Positions 34,558 to 46,711 of a stretch of DNA of 64,000 nucleotides are shown here, piece after piece. This stretch comes from Boesenbergia rotunda (taxonomy: Eukaryota; Streptophyta; Magnoliopsida; Zingiberales; Zingiberaceae). Position numbers and translations under genes: made by a program. A model generated the notes under the pieces. The model made no database searches. It worked only from the letters and a program-made list of their open reading frames with translations, and was not told the DNA's origin. Within the stretch, counting starts at the first letter, position 1; the number at the start of each line of letters is the position of its first letter. Location: the NCBI GenBank assembly GCA_024364735.1, contig JAGFNQ010004033.1:248001-312000 (forward strand), written 5' to 3'.

Positions 34558-35677
34558 TTTTGGGGCAATCTGCCCAAGTATGATCGGGAGGATCATATGT
34601 TTTGATGTGTGTGTGTCAATATGATTAAGTTAGGGTTTCATGTTGATCTAATATGTGTATGTGAGTGTGCAGATTTGCAGGAAACACATGGCTTGGTTGG
34701 ATGTCTTTAGGTACGGTGAAGGGTGGATGGAGGCAAGCCATGGGCTTGTGAGTGCTTCCGAGGGGCCATGGATAAGTAGGGACGATGAGCCGAGGGAAGC
34801 GGACTACGAGGCGTACGTGAAGGATGACATGAAGGCAAGCCGAGGGCTTGTGTACGCATCTGAGGGACGAGGGCCAAAGTCGAAGAGGGCTTGAAGGCAA
34901 CTGATCGAGGCTGCATGAGCAGGAACGATGAGTCGAGGGATGCGGACTTCGAGGCATGCGTGAAGGATGTCATGGAGGCAAGCCGAGGGCTTGTGTGTGC
35001 ATCTGAGGGACGGGAGCCAAAGATGAAGAGGGCGCGAAGGTAATAGATCAAGGCTGCTGGATGAAGAGTCAACCAGGTCGTGAGGGTTCGAATGAGGAAA
35101 TTATACTCGGGAATAAGTCGTGAGGGTTTGAGTGCGGAGAGAAATGTACTCGGGAAGGGTAACCCTAGCCTTAGGGATGGATCAGTCGACTGATCCAGGA
35201 TCAGTCGACTAGTAGTCACCAGAATTTGAAGAGTCAGGCTGTGACTTTCGAATTCGCAAATACCAGTCGACTGGTACTGGACTTGTCGACTGGTAACGGT
35301 CATATCAGCCTTGAGCTCTATTTAAGTGAGCTTGTTTATGACTATTTTCTCTTGGCGAAACTTGCTTGGTTAGAGCTTGTTAGTAGCCTAGTATTGCTCA
35401 GGGATTGTCCAAGGTTTGTGGCGAGGTTTCTCCACCCACAAGGAGCGACAAGAGTTAGCCGGAGGTGCTCTGGGGAATCATCCACCGAATGATCAGGATC
35501 GTTCACCTTACGGACAGCCGTGGAGTAGGAGTTTCATCTCCGAACCACGTAAACAGTTTGTGTTAGCATTGTTTTTATTTTATATCTAGTATTTCCGCTT
35601 GCGCATGATAACGTTGTAGGTAGAAAGATCAAAAAAGTGCTATTCACCCCCCTCTAGCAAATGGTAAGATCCTAACA
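34558..35677 (+). repeat. SV5 5' LTR
   Basis: 1120 bp. Begins TTTTGGGGC, a one-base change from TGTTGGGGC of the 3' LTR. It has two tandem segments of about 120 bp (34730-35040, 'gaggcaagccgagggcttgtg...'), GTCGAC palindromes at 35185-35300, a TATA-like CTATTTAAG (35318-35326) and the 'attcacccccctctag' end block. Confidence 0.9.
35180..35305 (+). repeat. CAGTCGACTG palindromes in SV5 LTR
   Basis: Four GTCGAC-centred sites, including ACCAGTCGACTGGT, ATCAGTCGACTGAT and ATCAGTCGACTAGT. The flanking bases change in both arms together (CC/GG against AT/AT). The 3' LTR copies are at 45875-45990. Confidence 0.8.
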
Positions 35678-35679
35678 AG

Positions 35680-35691
35680 TGGTATCAGAGC
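35680..35691 (+). other. Primer binding site of SV5
   Basis: TGGTATCAGAGC, two bases after the LTR end: complementary to initiator tRNA-Met. Confidence 0.9.
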
Positions 35692-35743
35692 GAAGGTTCG
35701 CTCATCTACGGACTAACCACCAAGAGAGCAAAAAGCTAAAGGA

Positions 35744-37271
35744 GATGACGATTGAAGAAAAGTTGGGTGATGACATCAATGTCCCACCTCCCTATGATCG
35801 TGAGGATTTCGACTATTGGAGGATGCTGACAAAGACTTGGTTCGGTTTTGGATTGGAACTACATGATCGCGCTTGAAGAACCATTTGAAGCTCCAAAGGA
35901 TAAGCATGGGAAAAGGCTTCGGCCAAGATATTGGAATAAGGAGCAACAAGCACAATCAAAGACAAACGAAATGGTAATCTCAATTTTGCTTAGTGTTTTG
36001 CCTAATGAAATAATTAGTGGTGTAGGTGAATACAAAAGTGCACATGAGTTATGGAACAAAATGGTAGCATTCCATGAAAATCCTACACAAGCAAAATTAG
36101 TGGAAGAGCCCAAGGAAGTGAGCTCAATGGTCCAAGAAGAGGAGAAGGACCAATCGGATGAAGAAAGAGGTTCAACATCTGAAGAAGAGGAGAAAGAGGA
36201 AAAAGAGAAAGAGGCATCCATCTCTTCAAGTGAAGTGGCACACGAAAGTGAAAGGTCATCCACTTCATCAAGGGAAGAAGAAGAGGTCTCTACTTCATGG
36301 ATTGAGGGGGAGGAGAGACCCTCTTCAATATCGGAGCAAAAAGAAGCATCCACCTCCACCAAAGCAAGGGCTAAAGATCACATCATTTGCTTTCGATGCA
36401 ACAAGAAAGGACACTACAAGAACAAGTGCCCATTAGGTAAAAAGGAGGTAAACCCTAAACCCAAGGCCATTCATTTAAAATCTAACATGGGTTGTAGGGA
36501 AAAGGAGGAGAAAAAGCACATTAGATGCTTTACATGTGGAGAGCTAGGGCACTATCACACCAAATGTCCAAGAAAAGGAGAGCTCAAGAAATTGGAACAT
36601 TTGAGAAAATGAGAAAAAGAAGAAAAGAAGAGAATCTCACATCAAGGGGGAGCTACAAGGGTAAGGGTGGTAATCCCTAACTTTAATAATGTTTCAAATT
36701 TCCCTATGTGTGCTAGAAATAATGAAAATTGCCTGCCTATGGGTAATTTTGGTTTCAAGTATCATGTTAAAAATAGAGTTACTATTGCGTGGCAAAATTC
36801 TAAGGAATCCATGTATCATGATAAACCTAGAACTTTTAGACCTAAGGACCAAGACATTAACCCTAAGAATGGGAGACACATGCCTAGACAAGTGGGTAGA
36901 TCTAGGAATACCCAAAATGGACATGATGATGCTAAGGTTAAGAACCTAGAAAGGAAAAATCAAGCTTTAAGGGCAAAGCTTGATAAATTAGAAAAGAACC
37001 TAGATAGATTCATTATGGGATCCAAGGGGTTAGGCATTGTGCCGGATGGTTAAAGCCTTAACAATGATAGATTGGGTCTAGGATGTCAATCTAGGAGATC
37101 AAATGGTAGAGGAAAATCATATGTAAGGATGTCATATGATTATAGCAAAGGGAAGGCCAAAAATGACAAGGAAAAGCAAATTAAAGGAAAGAAGAAGGAT
37201 TTAGTCAAGGAAAAGGTATATAAAGTCAAGAAGGTTAGAGTTGTAGATCAAGAAGCACCGGAGATACACAA
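35744..37271 (+). pseudogene. SV5 gag with two zinc knuckles, broken
   Basis: From the ATG near 35744 it reads V-P-P-P-Y-D-R-E-D-F-D-Y-W, then shifts frame near 35850. The next frame has H-E-L-W-N-K-M-V-A-F-H-E-N, but the rest of the usual gag core is missing. A long Glu/Ser-rich region follows, then two CCHC knuckles: C-F-R-C-N-K-K-G-H-Y-K-N-K-C (36389-36430) and C-F-T-C-G-E-L-G-H-Y-H-T-K-C (36527-36570). Stops lie at 36610-36612 and 37051-37053, with the frame otherwise open, including a coiled coil and the G-S-K-G-L motif (37017-37032). AN2 interrupts it at 37271/37272. Two knuckles are unusual next to the single knuckle in SV2, SV3 and SV6. Confidence 0.8.
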
Positions 37272-39503
37272 TGTTAGTGATATGAGAAAAGTGTCCTAAG
37301 GCAATCGCCTTATGATTGTAATCATTTATTTTAATAATTGAATATTCACTATTTGAGTATACATGTTTATGTATTTGATTGAGATCTTAAACTTATTTAC
37401 TGAATGTCCACAATACAATTCACAGCATGAGAGAATTTGTGATGAATTCACAACTAGTGATTATCTCTACATGTGCAATTGTGAAGTATTGAAATTGTCC
37501 CTAGTCGATGAATTGATAAATACAGACACTATCAATTCTGTTAAGACTAGCATGAGTTATTCTCTAATCAGCTGATTCTCACTGGCTGGTGACATTGTGA
37601 TGTCCGGAGATAAACATGAATGCTAGTTAAGGGAACTAGTTCATTGGAGTGACTGGCTGTAAAACTTCATATGGTAATCTATATATAGATATGTCAATGA
37701 AGTTCTGACTGCAGCTTAAGTGCGATGTTCCTTTGACTTGCGGTGTTCAAGTCATCTTGGTCATGGAGACTTATACTTTGACATCTTAAGCAAGCATCTC
37801 CAAGGAGGTGTGGACCCAGGATGATTGGGTATAAGCCGAAGTGCCCGAAGATGTTTGAACAACCTACAAAGGATTCACCACTCCTTGCGAGGAGATGTAT
37901 ACCCAAGGCCTATCGTCGAATTGTTACTTGGAGCCTCTGGCCAGAGCATGACATGTTCAGAGTATGAATCTCTTAAATACATGAGAGTAATTAGAATCCG
38001 TAGGACGAGAAAACGTTACTTGGGCTAGGTGTGACGTAGTCAGCCTAGTGGGGACTGACACACATAGACCATGTCCTGAACCAAGTGGGTATAAGATGGT
38101 AAAGGGAATGGGGCACGATTCATTATAGTTGCTGAAGGGTTTCAGAATTGTTTCTGAGGTCAACCGTTGATCTTTCGATTAATTGAGGATCATGATGTAC
38201 TACTAGGTGCCACTCATGATCGTTCTATAATTGGTTAATTATAGACGGCCAATATAAATCAAAAGCCTATGTAGTCACATGCATTACGAGTAATCCGAGG
38301 GATTTAAAACGAGTTGAAAATTGGATTTTCCAATCAAGAGAGATTAGGTTTGGTTAAGCCAAACGATAAGTCGAATCTGAATTTATCAGAGACGCATCGG
38401 AAGCGTAAAATGGCTAAGTCTTTTGAAGACTTAATAGATGAATTAAATGAGTTTAATTCATTAGGGCGTGGCTTGGATAGGCCGGCCAAAGAGGGTCTCC
38501 ATCCTCTTTGCTTGGCCGGCTACAACAAAGGGAGAGAACCAAGTTTTTGGTTCAATTTATAAAATAAACCAATTGTGTGGTTTGTTTTATAAAATTATGG
38601 ATGATATAAATTTTTATATAATAAACCAAGGTTTGGTTTATTTTTCATGGAAATTAAAATGAACCATGGATTGGTTTATTTTATTTTATAAAATCAATCA
38701 TGGATTGATTTACCATGATAAGAAAATTTATTCCATAAGAAAAAAGGAGACTTGGTCGGTTTTTATCATGACTTAAAATATGATAAAACTTGGCATGATG
38801 GAATAAGTCATAGAAAATTTATTCCATAAGAAAAAAGAGACTTGGCGGTTGAGAGGCCACTATATAAAGGACCCAAGGCAAGGCTTGGAAATCAATCGAA
38901 GTATTTTTGCCTGGGCTCTCTCCCTCTCCTCCCTTCTTTCTCTTGGCCGGCCACAAGTTTCTTCTCCCTTCTTCTTGCCGTGAGCACAAGGAGAAGCACC
39001 GAGGTGACGAAGTTCTTCCGTTGGGACGATCTTCCTCTCCAGCCATCATCACCTTGGGATTGGGCGCAAGTCATCTTCCTCCTTCTCGCCGGAATTGTGA
39101 TTCCGGCCAACCTTGGTGGTGAGTTTTTCCGATGTGATTACTTCTCTCTTGGTTTTTCTTGTCGCGTTCTCGGAGAATCTAGTAGTTCTCGAGAACACGA
39201 AACTCGTGGCTTTGCGAAGTCATTCCGAAGATACTCGGCGTGGGCGCGAATAGAGGTGGAGCTTCCGAGGGACGCTTACGGTTGGATATCGTCCCTTCCT
39301 TCGAGTTACGCGAGGTAATAAGTAAATTAGTTTACGTTTCTGCAAAATTTTAAATATATGATCATGTCTCACAAGATAAAGTTGCATGCTTAAATGTGTG
39401 GTTAAATAATTTGAGAAATTATTTATGCTAAACCTTCCGCTGCACGTAATTAATTTTAAAATTACGAACCCGCATCCATATCAACATGCACCCGGTCTCA
39501 ACA
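37272..39503 (+). repeat. AN2 5' LTR
   Basis: 2232 bp, TGTTAGTGATATGAG to GGTCTCAACA. It starts directly inside SV5 gag. It contains repeated 'ggtttattttataaaat' segments (38570-38720) and 'tatataaagg' (38862-38871) as a likely TATA box. Confidence 0.9.
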
Positions 39504-39504
39504 G

Positions 39505-39516
39505 TGGTATCAGAGC
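39505..39516 (+). other. Primer binding site of AN2
   Basis: TGGTATCAGAGC one base after the LTR end. Confidence 0.9.
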
Positions 39517-41273
39517 CGGTTAGTGTTCGACATAATCATATAATTATTTTGCGGAAAACTTTGTCATGATCTCAATTTTGAAAAATTTTCCAATTATGGA
39601 AACTTTCCAATTATGGTAAATTTTCGATTTAGGAATTTCAAAGTTTGGAAATCATCATGGAATTTCGCAAACTTTTGAAATATCCCTGTTTCTGATATTT
39701 TATGATAATTGCGAAAACTTTCCATTTTTGAAAACTTTCCAATTTTGGAAATTTTCCTATTTTGGAAATATGTAAGTTTTCTTTGTACCAGAAACTTACA
39801 ATTATTCTGAAAACCTTTTATTTTGGAAACTTTCCATTTATGAAAAGCTCGCAATTTTGGGCACTTTCTTTCAAGAAAGTCTAGACAAATTATGGGAATA
39901 TTAATTGACATTTAAATTCATAATTAGAAATTAAATTATTTACAAAATTCTTTATTTTAGATTGAGCCTCAGGGAGCCGTCCAATTTAAAGTTAGTTGTT
40001 TTAATTAAATTTCCTAAATTGAAACTATTAAATGTTTAATTTGGATTGAGCCTCGGGGAGCCGTCCAAATTATATTGTCAATAAATTCTTATTTTGGATT
40101 GAGCCTCGGGGAGCCGTCCAAATTAAGTTATTGATATTAATTTTCCATAAATAAAATATGTGATCAAATCTTGGAAATTTTGAGGTGATTCTCAAACGAT
40201 AATTTCCTTATTTGATTAATGAGGTGATGCTCTTACATATTATTGTCTCCAAAATTAATTAGGAAAATTGTTTCCTATAGAGTATATTTCCTTAAATAAG
40301 ATTTTCATGAAAATAATATGTGGTTGAATTAAGAGAACCTGTCTCTTAATTTAATAAGGTTTGATTTAGAGAAATCAAAGTCTTAAACATATTAATTCCG
40401 AAATTGATTATGATAATTTAGCAAATTGTTTCCCAAAAACAATTCCTTGAATAAAGTATGAAATTAGAATTAGGAAATCCGGTTCCTAATTCAATTAATG
40501 AGACTTGATAAATTAAGTCACATACATACTTTATTAAGGAAATCGTTAGAATATGACATAATTATATGTCATGAATGTGCTTAAAAGAAAAGGATGAGAC
40601 CCAAAACCCCTTACAAAATATTAAGGCCAACACCTTCCATTAATATGGTTAGAATCGGAGTTTTGTTTCTCGTTTGGGTTGATGGACACATCCATGCCCG
40701 GCTTAAACCTCAATATGTTCAAACCATGGAATTAGTTTATGATTAATATAGTTGGAGTCAGAGGTCAATCCTTAGTTTTGGTTGTTGGACACATCTAAGC
40801 CTGACTTAACGGTTGAATGAGCTCCAACCATATTAAAACTATTTCTTGATTAATGGGTCAACCTTAAGCTTGGAGCATCGATTTGTTGTGCCACAGCCAA
40901 GGTCGATGTAAAGAGAGGTGCAGTTGGGTGCTATGTATATTGTTGCATACTTGTTAATGAGTTAACAACCCAATGATATATGCAAACATTCAATTAGTTG
41001 ATAGCATAATGTGATAGTTACATATGTGTAATATGTAATCGGTATAATTACCTACCTTCATAACTAAGAATAACATGATGGACTCCAGCCATGGTTGTTT
41101 TTATCTATGGTTGGATATCAACCTATTTGGAGATGTTCCTATGATCTCTCGAATTGATAAAAAGGGTTATTCAATTCGAAAAATAAATAGGATTTAATTA
41201 ATGTATATTGATGCATTCTTTATCATTCTTATCACATAACCTCAATTTGTATTTCTAGGATAATCACCTGATC
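39517..41273 (+). other. AN2 5' leader with repeats and perfect hairpins
   Basis: 1.75 kb without a gene. From 39570 to 39860 the motif TTTTGGAAA/TTTCC recurs many times. Three copies of a block with GATTGAGCCTC and GGGAGCCGTCC lie at 39957-39985, 40041-40070 and 40093-40122. Three perfect hairpins follow: AATTAAGAGA/TCTCTTAATT (40327-40351), TTTGATTT/AAATCAAA (40360-40379) and GAATTAGGAA/TTCCTAATTC (40467-40492). Confidence 0.7.
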
Positions 41274-44200
41274 ATGTCTTCTCTGAATTTGCATTCCATT
41301 TTGGACACCAATAAGTTAACTAAGGCCAAAAGGATTGAAAAGGTGCCAAAAGGATTGAAAAGGTACCAAAAGACACTTGCCATCACTGCGGCAAGGAGGG
41401 CCACTGGCGAAGAAACCGCAAGGTTTATCTTGAGTCCTTGAAGAAGAAGGCATCCGATGTCACATCCTCTTCAGGCATCTTCGTTATTGAATGTCACTCT
41501 ATTTCCTCGTACACCTGGGTACTTGATACTGGGTGTAGCTCACATATATGTAATGACATACACGGGCTAAGAAATAGAAGAAGACTCGTCAAGGGAGAAG
41601 CGAATTTGCGAGTTGGAAATGGAGCAAAGATTGATGCTATTGCCACCGGAACATATTTGCTAAAGCTCCCTACTGGACTTGTCTTAGAATTGGATAATTG
41701 TTATTTTGTTCCTTCGTTAATAAAGAACATTGTATCTATTTCATGCTTGAATGAAAAGGGTTACCATTTAACTTTTAGTAACAATTGCTGTTACATAACT
41801 TTAAATGGTGTTTTTTATAGGACCGGAACTTTATGCAATGGTATCTACACGTTAGATTTATCCGGTGACGTTTTCAATATCGAAGTTAGCAACAAACATG
41901 CTCGAATAGGTAATCAAATAGACTCCTATACGTGGTATTGTCGTCTTGGCCATGTAAGCAAGAAACGCATGACCAAATTACATCGATGTGGAATTCTGGA
42001 ATCATTTGATCCTGGTTCATTTGATACATGCGAATCATGCTTAAAAGGCAAGATGACCAAATTACCCTTTTCCGAAAAAGGTAAACCAGTGGGAGAATTG
42101 CTTGGTCTAATACATACTGATGTATGTGGACCAATGTCAACTCTTGCACAAGGAGGCTATAGCTACTTCATTACCTTTATTGATGATCACTCACGATTCG
42201 GGTATGTGTTCTTAATGAAACACAAATCTGAAGCTTTTGAGAAATTCAAAGAGTTCAGAAGTGAAGTAGAGAAAAAGCTTGGCAAAAGTATTAAGATACT
42301 TCGATCCGATCGGGGTGGTGAATACTTAAGTCAAGAGTTTCAAGATTATCTTAGGTACAATGGGATATTGTCTCAATGGACTCCGCCATATACACCACAA
42401 CATAATGGTGTATCTGAGAGGCGTAACCGAACCTTGATGGACATGGTTAGATCTATGATGAATCATGCAACTCTTCCAAAATCCTTTTGGGGCCATGCGC
42501 TTAAGACAACTGTTTACTTACTAAACAGAATCCTGACCAAGGTAGTCTCTACCACTCCATATGAGACGTGGAATAGTAAGAAACCTCATTTATCTCACCT
42601 AAAGATATGGGGTTGTCCTGCTTATGTAAAGCGGACTGTATCAGACAAATTGGATGCTAAGTCTGATAAATGTCTATTTATTGGATACCCTAAGGAAACG
42701 AAAGGTTACCAATTCTATCATCCCTTGGAACAAAAGGTGTTTGTTTCAAGGCATGTTGTATTTCTAGAAAAAGAATTTCTTTTACAAGTAAACAGTGAGA
42801 GTAGCATTGAACTTGAAGAAGTTCAAGAAACTCCAATAGACATTACAGAGACACCTAGTCTAGACCCACAACCAATAACTCATAATGATGAGCTATCAGT
42901 TGAACCTAAAACAACACCACTTCTTCGTAGGTCTGATAAGACACGCAATATTCCAGAGAGATACGGATTTCTCATAAGTGAATCGAACGATGTGCTACTC
43001 ATTAACAATGACGAACCTATCAGTAATGAAGATGTTCTGAAAAATTCAGAAAGGGATAAATGGCTTGAAGCCATGAAGTCAGAAATGGATTCCATGTACA
43101 AAAATCAAGTATGTGACTTGGTTAACCCACCTGAAGGGATTAAGCCCATAGGGTGCAAGTGGGTTTTCAAGAAGAAAACCGACATGGAAGGTAATGTTGT
43201 TACCTTTAAGGCTAGATTAGTGGCAAAAGGATATCATCAGAAACAAGGAATTAATTATGACGAAACCTATTCGCCAGTAGCTATGCTTAAATCCATTCGG
43301 ATGCTCCTGGCCATAGCAGCTCATTATGATTATGAGATATGGCAAATGGATGTGAAAATAACTTTCCTTAATGGAAACCTGCTTGAGGATGTATACATGA
43401 TACAACCTGAAGGTTTCACATCGGTTGATAAAACCAAAGTATGCGAGCTTCGACGATCCATATATGGACTAAAGCAAGCATCCAGGAGCTGGAACATCCA
43501 TTTTGATGAGACAATCAAAGAGTTTGATTTCTCACAAAATCCTGACGAACCTTGTGTGTACAAGAAGGTTAGTGGGAGTGCAGTCGTATTCCTAGTGTTA
43601 TATGTCGATGACATATTACTTATAGGAAACGATATATCAGTCTTACAGTCAGTTAAAATTTGGTTGTCCAAAACTTTCTCCATGAAAGACCTGGGAGAAG
43701 CAACCTACATCCTTGGGATTAGAATCTATAGAGATAGATCAAAATGGTTGCTTGGTCTTTCACAGTCTACATATATAGACCGAGTGCTAGAAAGGTTTAG
43801 CATGTCGGAATCTAAGAAAGGTTACCTTCCCATCAGGCATCGGATCAACCTTTCGAAGTCTATGTGTCCGCGCACAGAAGATGAGAGGATTTGCATGAAT
43901 AAGATTCCTTATGCATCCACGATAGGATCTATCATGTATGCTCTGTTATGTACTAGGCCCGATGTATCGTATGCTCTGAGCGTCACAAGCAGATACCAGT
44001 CTGATCCAGGAATGGATCATTGGGCGGCTGTCAAGACAATCCTCAAGTACTTGAGAAGAACTAAGGATGTGTTCCTAATATATGGAGAAGGTGATATGAT
44101 AATACGTGGGTATACAGATGCCAGTTTCCAGACAGATAAGGATGACTCCAAATCTCAGTCCGGATACATATTTATTTTGAATGGAGGCGCAATAAGTTGG

Positions 44201-44585
44201 AAGAGTTCCAAGCAAGACACCGTAGCAGATTCTACCACGGAAGCGGAATATATTGCAGCTTCGGAAGCAGCAAAGGAAGCAGTCTAGATCAAGAAGTTTG
44301 TCTCAGAACTTGGTGTGGTTCCAACCATTGATGAAGCAATACCGATTTATTGCGACAACAATGGAGCTATTGAACAAGCGAAGGAACCAAGATCTCATCA
44401 GCGATCCAAACATGTGCTTCGTCGCTATCATCTGATAAGAGAGATTACTAGTAGGAATGATATACAAATTGAGAAAATTCCCACTGAAAGGAATTTAGCG
44501 GATCCTTTAACTAAGGCCTTGCCTCAAAGCAAGTTTGAGGGTCATGTTAGAGCCTGTGGTATTGGATACCGTAGCGATTGGCATT
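41274..44585 (+). pseudogene. AN2 gag-pol polyprotein (protease, integrase, RT, RNase H), two lesions
   Basis: The gag start (ATG 41274) reads about 20 codons, and most of gag is then absent. A 20-bp tandem duplication at about 41328-41368 shifts the frame. In the pol frame a knuckle C-H-H-C-G-K-E-G-H-W (last Cys lost) lies at 41380-41420, followed by an uninterrupted stretch to a stop at 44285-44287. Domains: protease W-V-L-D-T-G-C-S-S-H (41517), integrase zinc finger H-x3-H...C-x2-C (41940-42045), integrase core Asp/Asp/Glu in H-T-D-V-C-G, R-S-D-R-G-G-E and N-G-V-S-E-R-R, RT with Y-V-D-D-I-L-L (43598-43620), and RNase H (44110-44540). The stop replaces the Trp normal after A-A-K-E-A-V, and the same frame continues to 44585 with C-D-N-N-G-A and D-P-L-T-K-A-L. 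The catalytic residues seen are all present, but the element is dead as it stands. Confidence 0.9.
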
Positions 44586-44601
44586 AGGCCAAGTGGGAGT
44601 T

Positions 44602-44852
44602 TGTTAGTGATATAAGAAAAGTGTCCTAAGGCAATCGCCTTATGATTGTAATCATTTATTTTAATAAATGAATATTCACTATTTGAGTATACATGTTTAT
44701 GTATTTGATTGAGATCTTAAACTCATTTACTGAATGTCCGCAATACAATTCACAGCATGAGAGAATTTGTGATGAATTCACAACTAGTGATTATCTCTAC
44801 ATGTGCAATTGTAAAGTATTGAAATTGTCCCTAGTCGATGAATTGATAAATA
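44602..44852 (+). repeat. AN2 3' LTR remnant
   Basis: 251 bp, matching the first 251 bp of the 5' LTR with about five differences, after the purine tract 'aagtgggagt'. Confidence 0.9.
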
Positions 44853-45245
44853 TGGACCAGTCGACTTCCCCTGGTGCAGTCGATTGATCTTTCTGTGGGT
44901 TTGCGAATTGAAGGCACCAGTCGACTGATTTTGGATCAGTCGACTGATCCTTCTGGTTGTTGATTTCTGAGGGTTTTTTTAGGAATATAATAGGTTCTTA
45001 TCGACACTAGGGCTAGGATTGCTTGGGGCAATCATTTTGATGGTGTCAAAGGAGGAGAACTTGTGGTGTTAAGTTAGGTTTGACTTAACTTGGTGTTGTG
45101 AAAAATTAAAAATTATGTGAAGAGCATAGGTTAAGGGGGAAGACATGTTTATATCTCTTAATGTGCTATGTCTTTAATTTTCAATTGTTATTGTTGTTTT
45201 TGCGCCTAACTTAAACATATTGCCACATATTAAAATGGGGGAGAT
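44853..45245 (+). other. SV5 3' internal region with GTCGAC palindromes
   Basis: Non-coding. GTCGAC or GTCGAT palindromes lie at 44857, 44878, 44917 and 44938, arranged like the LTR cluster but apparently inverted: 'gtttgcgaattg' here against 'aattcgcaaa' in the LTR. An inner purine tract (45046-45056) and the main tract (45232-45244) follow. No gene is seen. Confidence 0.65.
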
Positions 45246-46373
45246 TGTTGGGGCAATCGACCCAAGTATGATCGGGAGGATCATGAGTTTTGATGTGTGA
45301 GTGTCAATATGATTAAGTTAGGATTTCATATTGATCTAATATGCGTATGTGAGTGTGCAGATTTGCAGGATACACATAGGCTTGGTTGGATGTCTTCAGG
45401 TATGGTGAAGGGTGGCATAGAGGCAAGCCGTGGGCTTGTAAGCACATCAGAGGGACCATGGACAAAGCAGGGATGATGAGTCGAGGGAAGCGGACTTCGA
45501 GGCGTACATGAAGGATGGCATGAAGGCAAGCCGAGGGCTTATGTGTGCATCTGAGGGACGAGGGCCAAAGTCGAAGAGGGCTTGAAGGCAACAGATCGAG
45601 GCTGCTGGAGCAGAAACGATGAGCCGAGGGACGCGGACTTCGAGGCATGCGTGAAGGATGACATGGAGGCAAGCCGAGGGCTTGTGTGTCCATCTGAGGG
45701 ATGGGAGCCAAAGACGAAGAGGGCGTGAAGGCAATAGATCGAGGCTGCTGGATGAAGAGCCAACCAGGTCGTGAGAGTTCGAGTACTGAGGGAATTGTAC
45801 TCGAGAACTAAGTCGTGAGGGTTTGAGTGCGAAGAGAAATGTACTCGGGAAGGGTAACCCTAGACTTAGGGATGGACCAGTCGACTGATCCAGGATCAGT
45901 CGACTGGTAGTGACCAGAATTTGAAGAGTTAGGCTGTGACTTTCGAATTCGCAAATACCAGTCGACTGGTACTGGACCAGTCGACTAGTAACTATCATAT
46001 CAGTCTCGAGCTCTATTTAAGGGAGCTCGTTTATGGTTGTTTTCACTTAGCGAAACTTACTTGGTTAGAGCTTGTTAATAGCCTAGTATTGCTCAGGGAT
46101 TGTCCAAGGTTTGTGGCAAGGTTTCTCTACCCATAAGGAGCGATAAGAGCTAGCCGGAGGTGCTCTGGGGAATCATCCATTGAAGGATTGTGATCGTCCA
46201 CCTTATGGACAGCCGTGGAGTAGGAGTTTCATCTCCGAACTACGTAAACGGTTTGTGTTAGCATTGTTTTTGTTTTATATCTAGTATTTCCACTTGCGCA
46301 TGCTAATGTTGTAGGTAGAAAGATCAAAAAAGTGCTATTCACCCCCCCTCTAGGAAACGGTAAGATCTTAACA
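45246..46373 (+). repeat. SV5 3' LTR
   Basis: 1128 bp, TGTTGGGGCAATCGACCC to GATCTTAACA, matching 34558-35677. GTCGAC palindromes lie at 45875-45990 and a TATA-like CTATTTAAGG at 46012-46021. Confidence 0.9.
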
Positions 46374-46706
46374 TAAATATGCCCCTAGAGCTCAGTTCCA
46401 AAGCATCAAACACAGCAAACAAATTCTTTCTTATTTTCTCTGTTTTTTTAGCATTTCAACGTGTAAGAGGCTACTCCGCCCGAAGGAGTTATTCAGGAGA
46501 TCTATGCTATACTTGCCTTGGATTAGCAACCATTCTGGTTGCAACTAAGTAAATTATCTGGCCTCTTTTTTTTCTTTTCATTATTGCTTCATTTTTATGC
46601 TATTAATATTGTGAACTAATCAACATCTTTGTTTAATATATACAAAAGATTGAAATTTATTTTCATGAGCAATTCACCCTCTCTTGTAGACCAACGATCA
46701 CCTTCA
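46374..46706 (+). repeat. SV4 3' LTR, second piece
   Basis: Begins with the TAAAT duplication and continues the SV4 LTR from its TATA box to CACCTTCA, matching 29253-29593. Confidence 0.85.
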
Positions 46707-46711
46707 AAATC

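Larger units (their letters stand above)
37272..44852 (+). mobile_element. AN2: Angela-type copia with truncated 3' LTR
   Basis: The 5' LTR is 37272-39503, followed by primer site, long leader, shrunken gag, pol, purine tract and only the first 251 bp of the 3' LTR. The right junction (44852/44853) falls where the 5' LTR continues differently, so about 2 kb of LTR was lost by deletion. No target duplication can be checked for that reason. The pol wording (Y-V-D-D-I-L-L-I-G-N-D, L-C-T-R-P-D-V, Y-L-R-R-T-K-D) fits the Angela lineage. Confidence 0.9.
34558..46373 (+). mobile_element. SV5: Sirevirus split by AN2
   Basis: The LTRs are 34558-35677 and 45246-46373, with a perfect target duplication TAAAT (34553-34557 and 46374-46378) inside the SV4 3' LTR. 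The internal sequence is 35678-37271 (gag) and 44853-45245. Pol is absent, either deleted together with most of the AN2 3' LTR or never present. The LTR start and GTCGAC palindromes are shared with SV2. Confidence 0.9.
28331..46706 (+). mobile_element. SV4: Sirevirus nest inserted in a SINE
   Basis: The LTRs begin TGTAAGTACCC and end CACCTTCA. The flanks AAGTC (28326-28330) and AAATC (46707-46711) look like a target duplication with one change, and the two sides rejoin a single SINE-1 copy. The internal part (29594-33942) carries a gag relic and no pol. It contains a solo Tekay LTR (30203-32044), and its 3' LTR contains SV5 (34558-46373). Confidence 0.85.
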
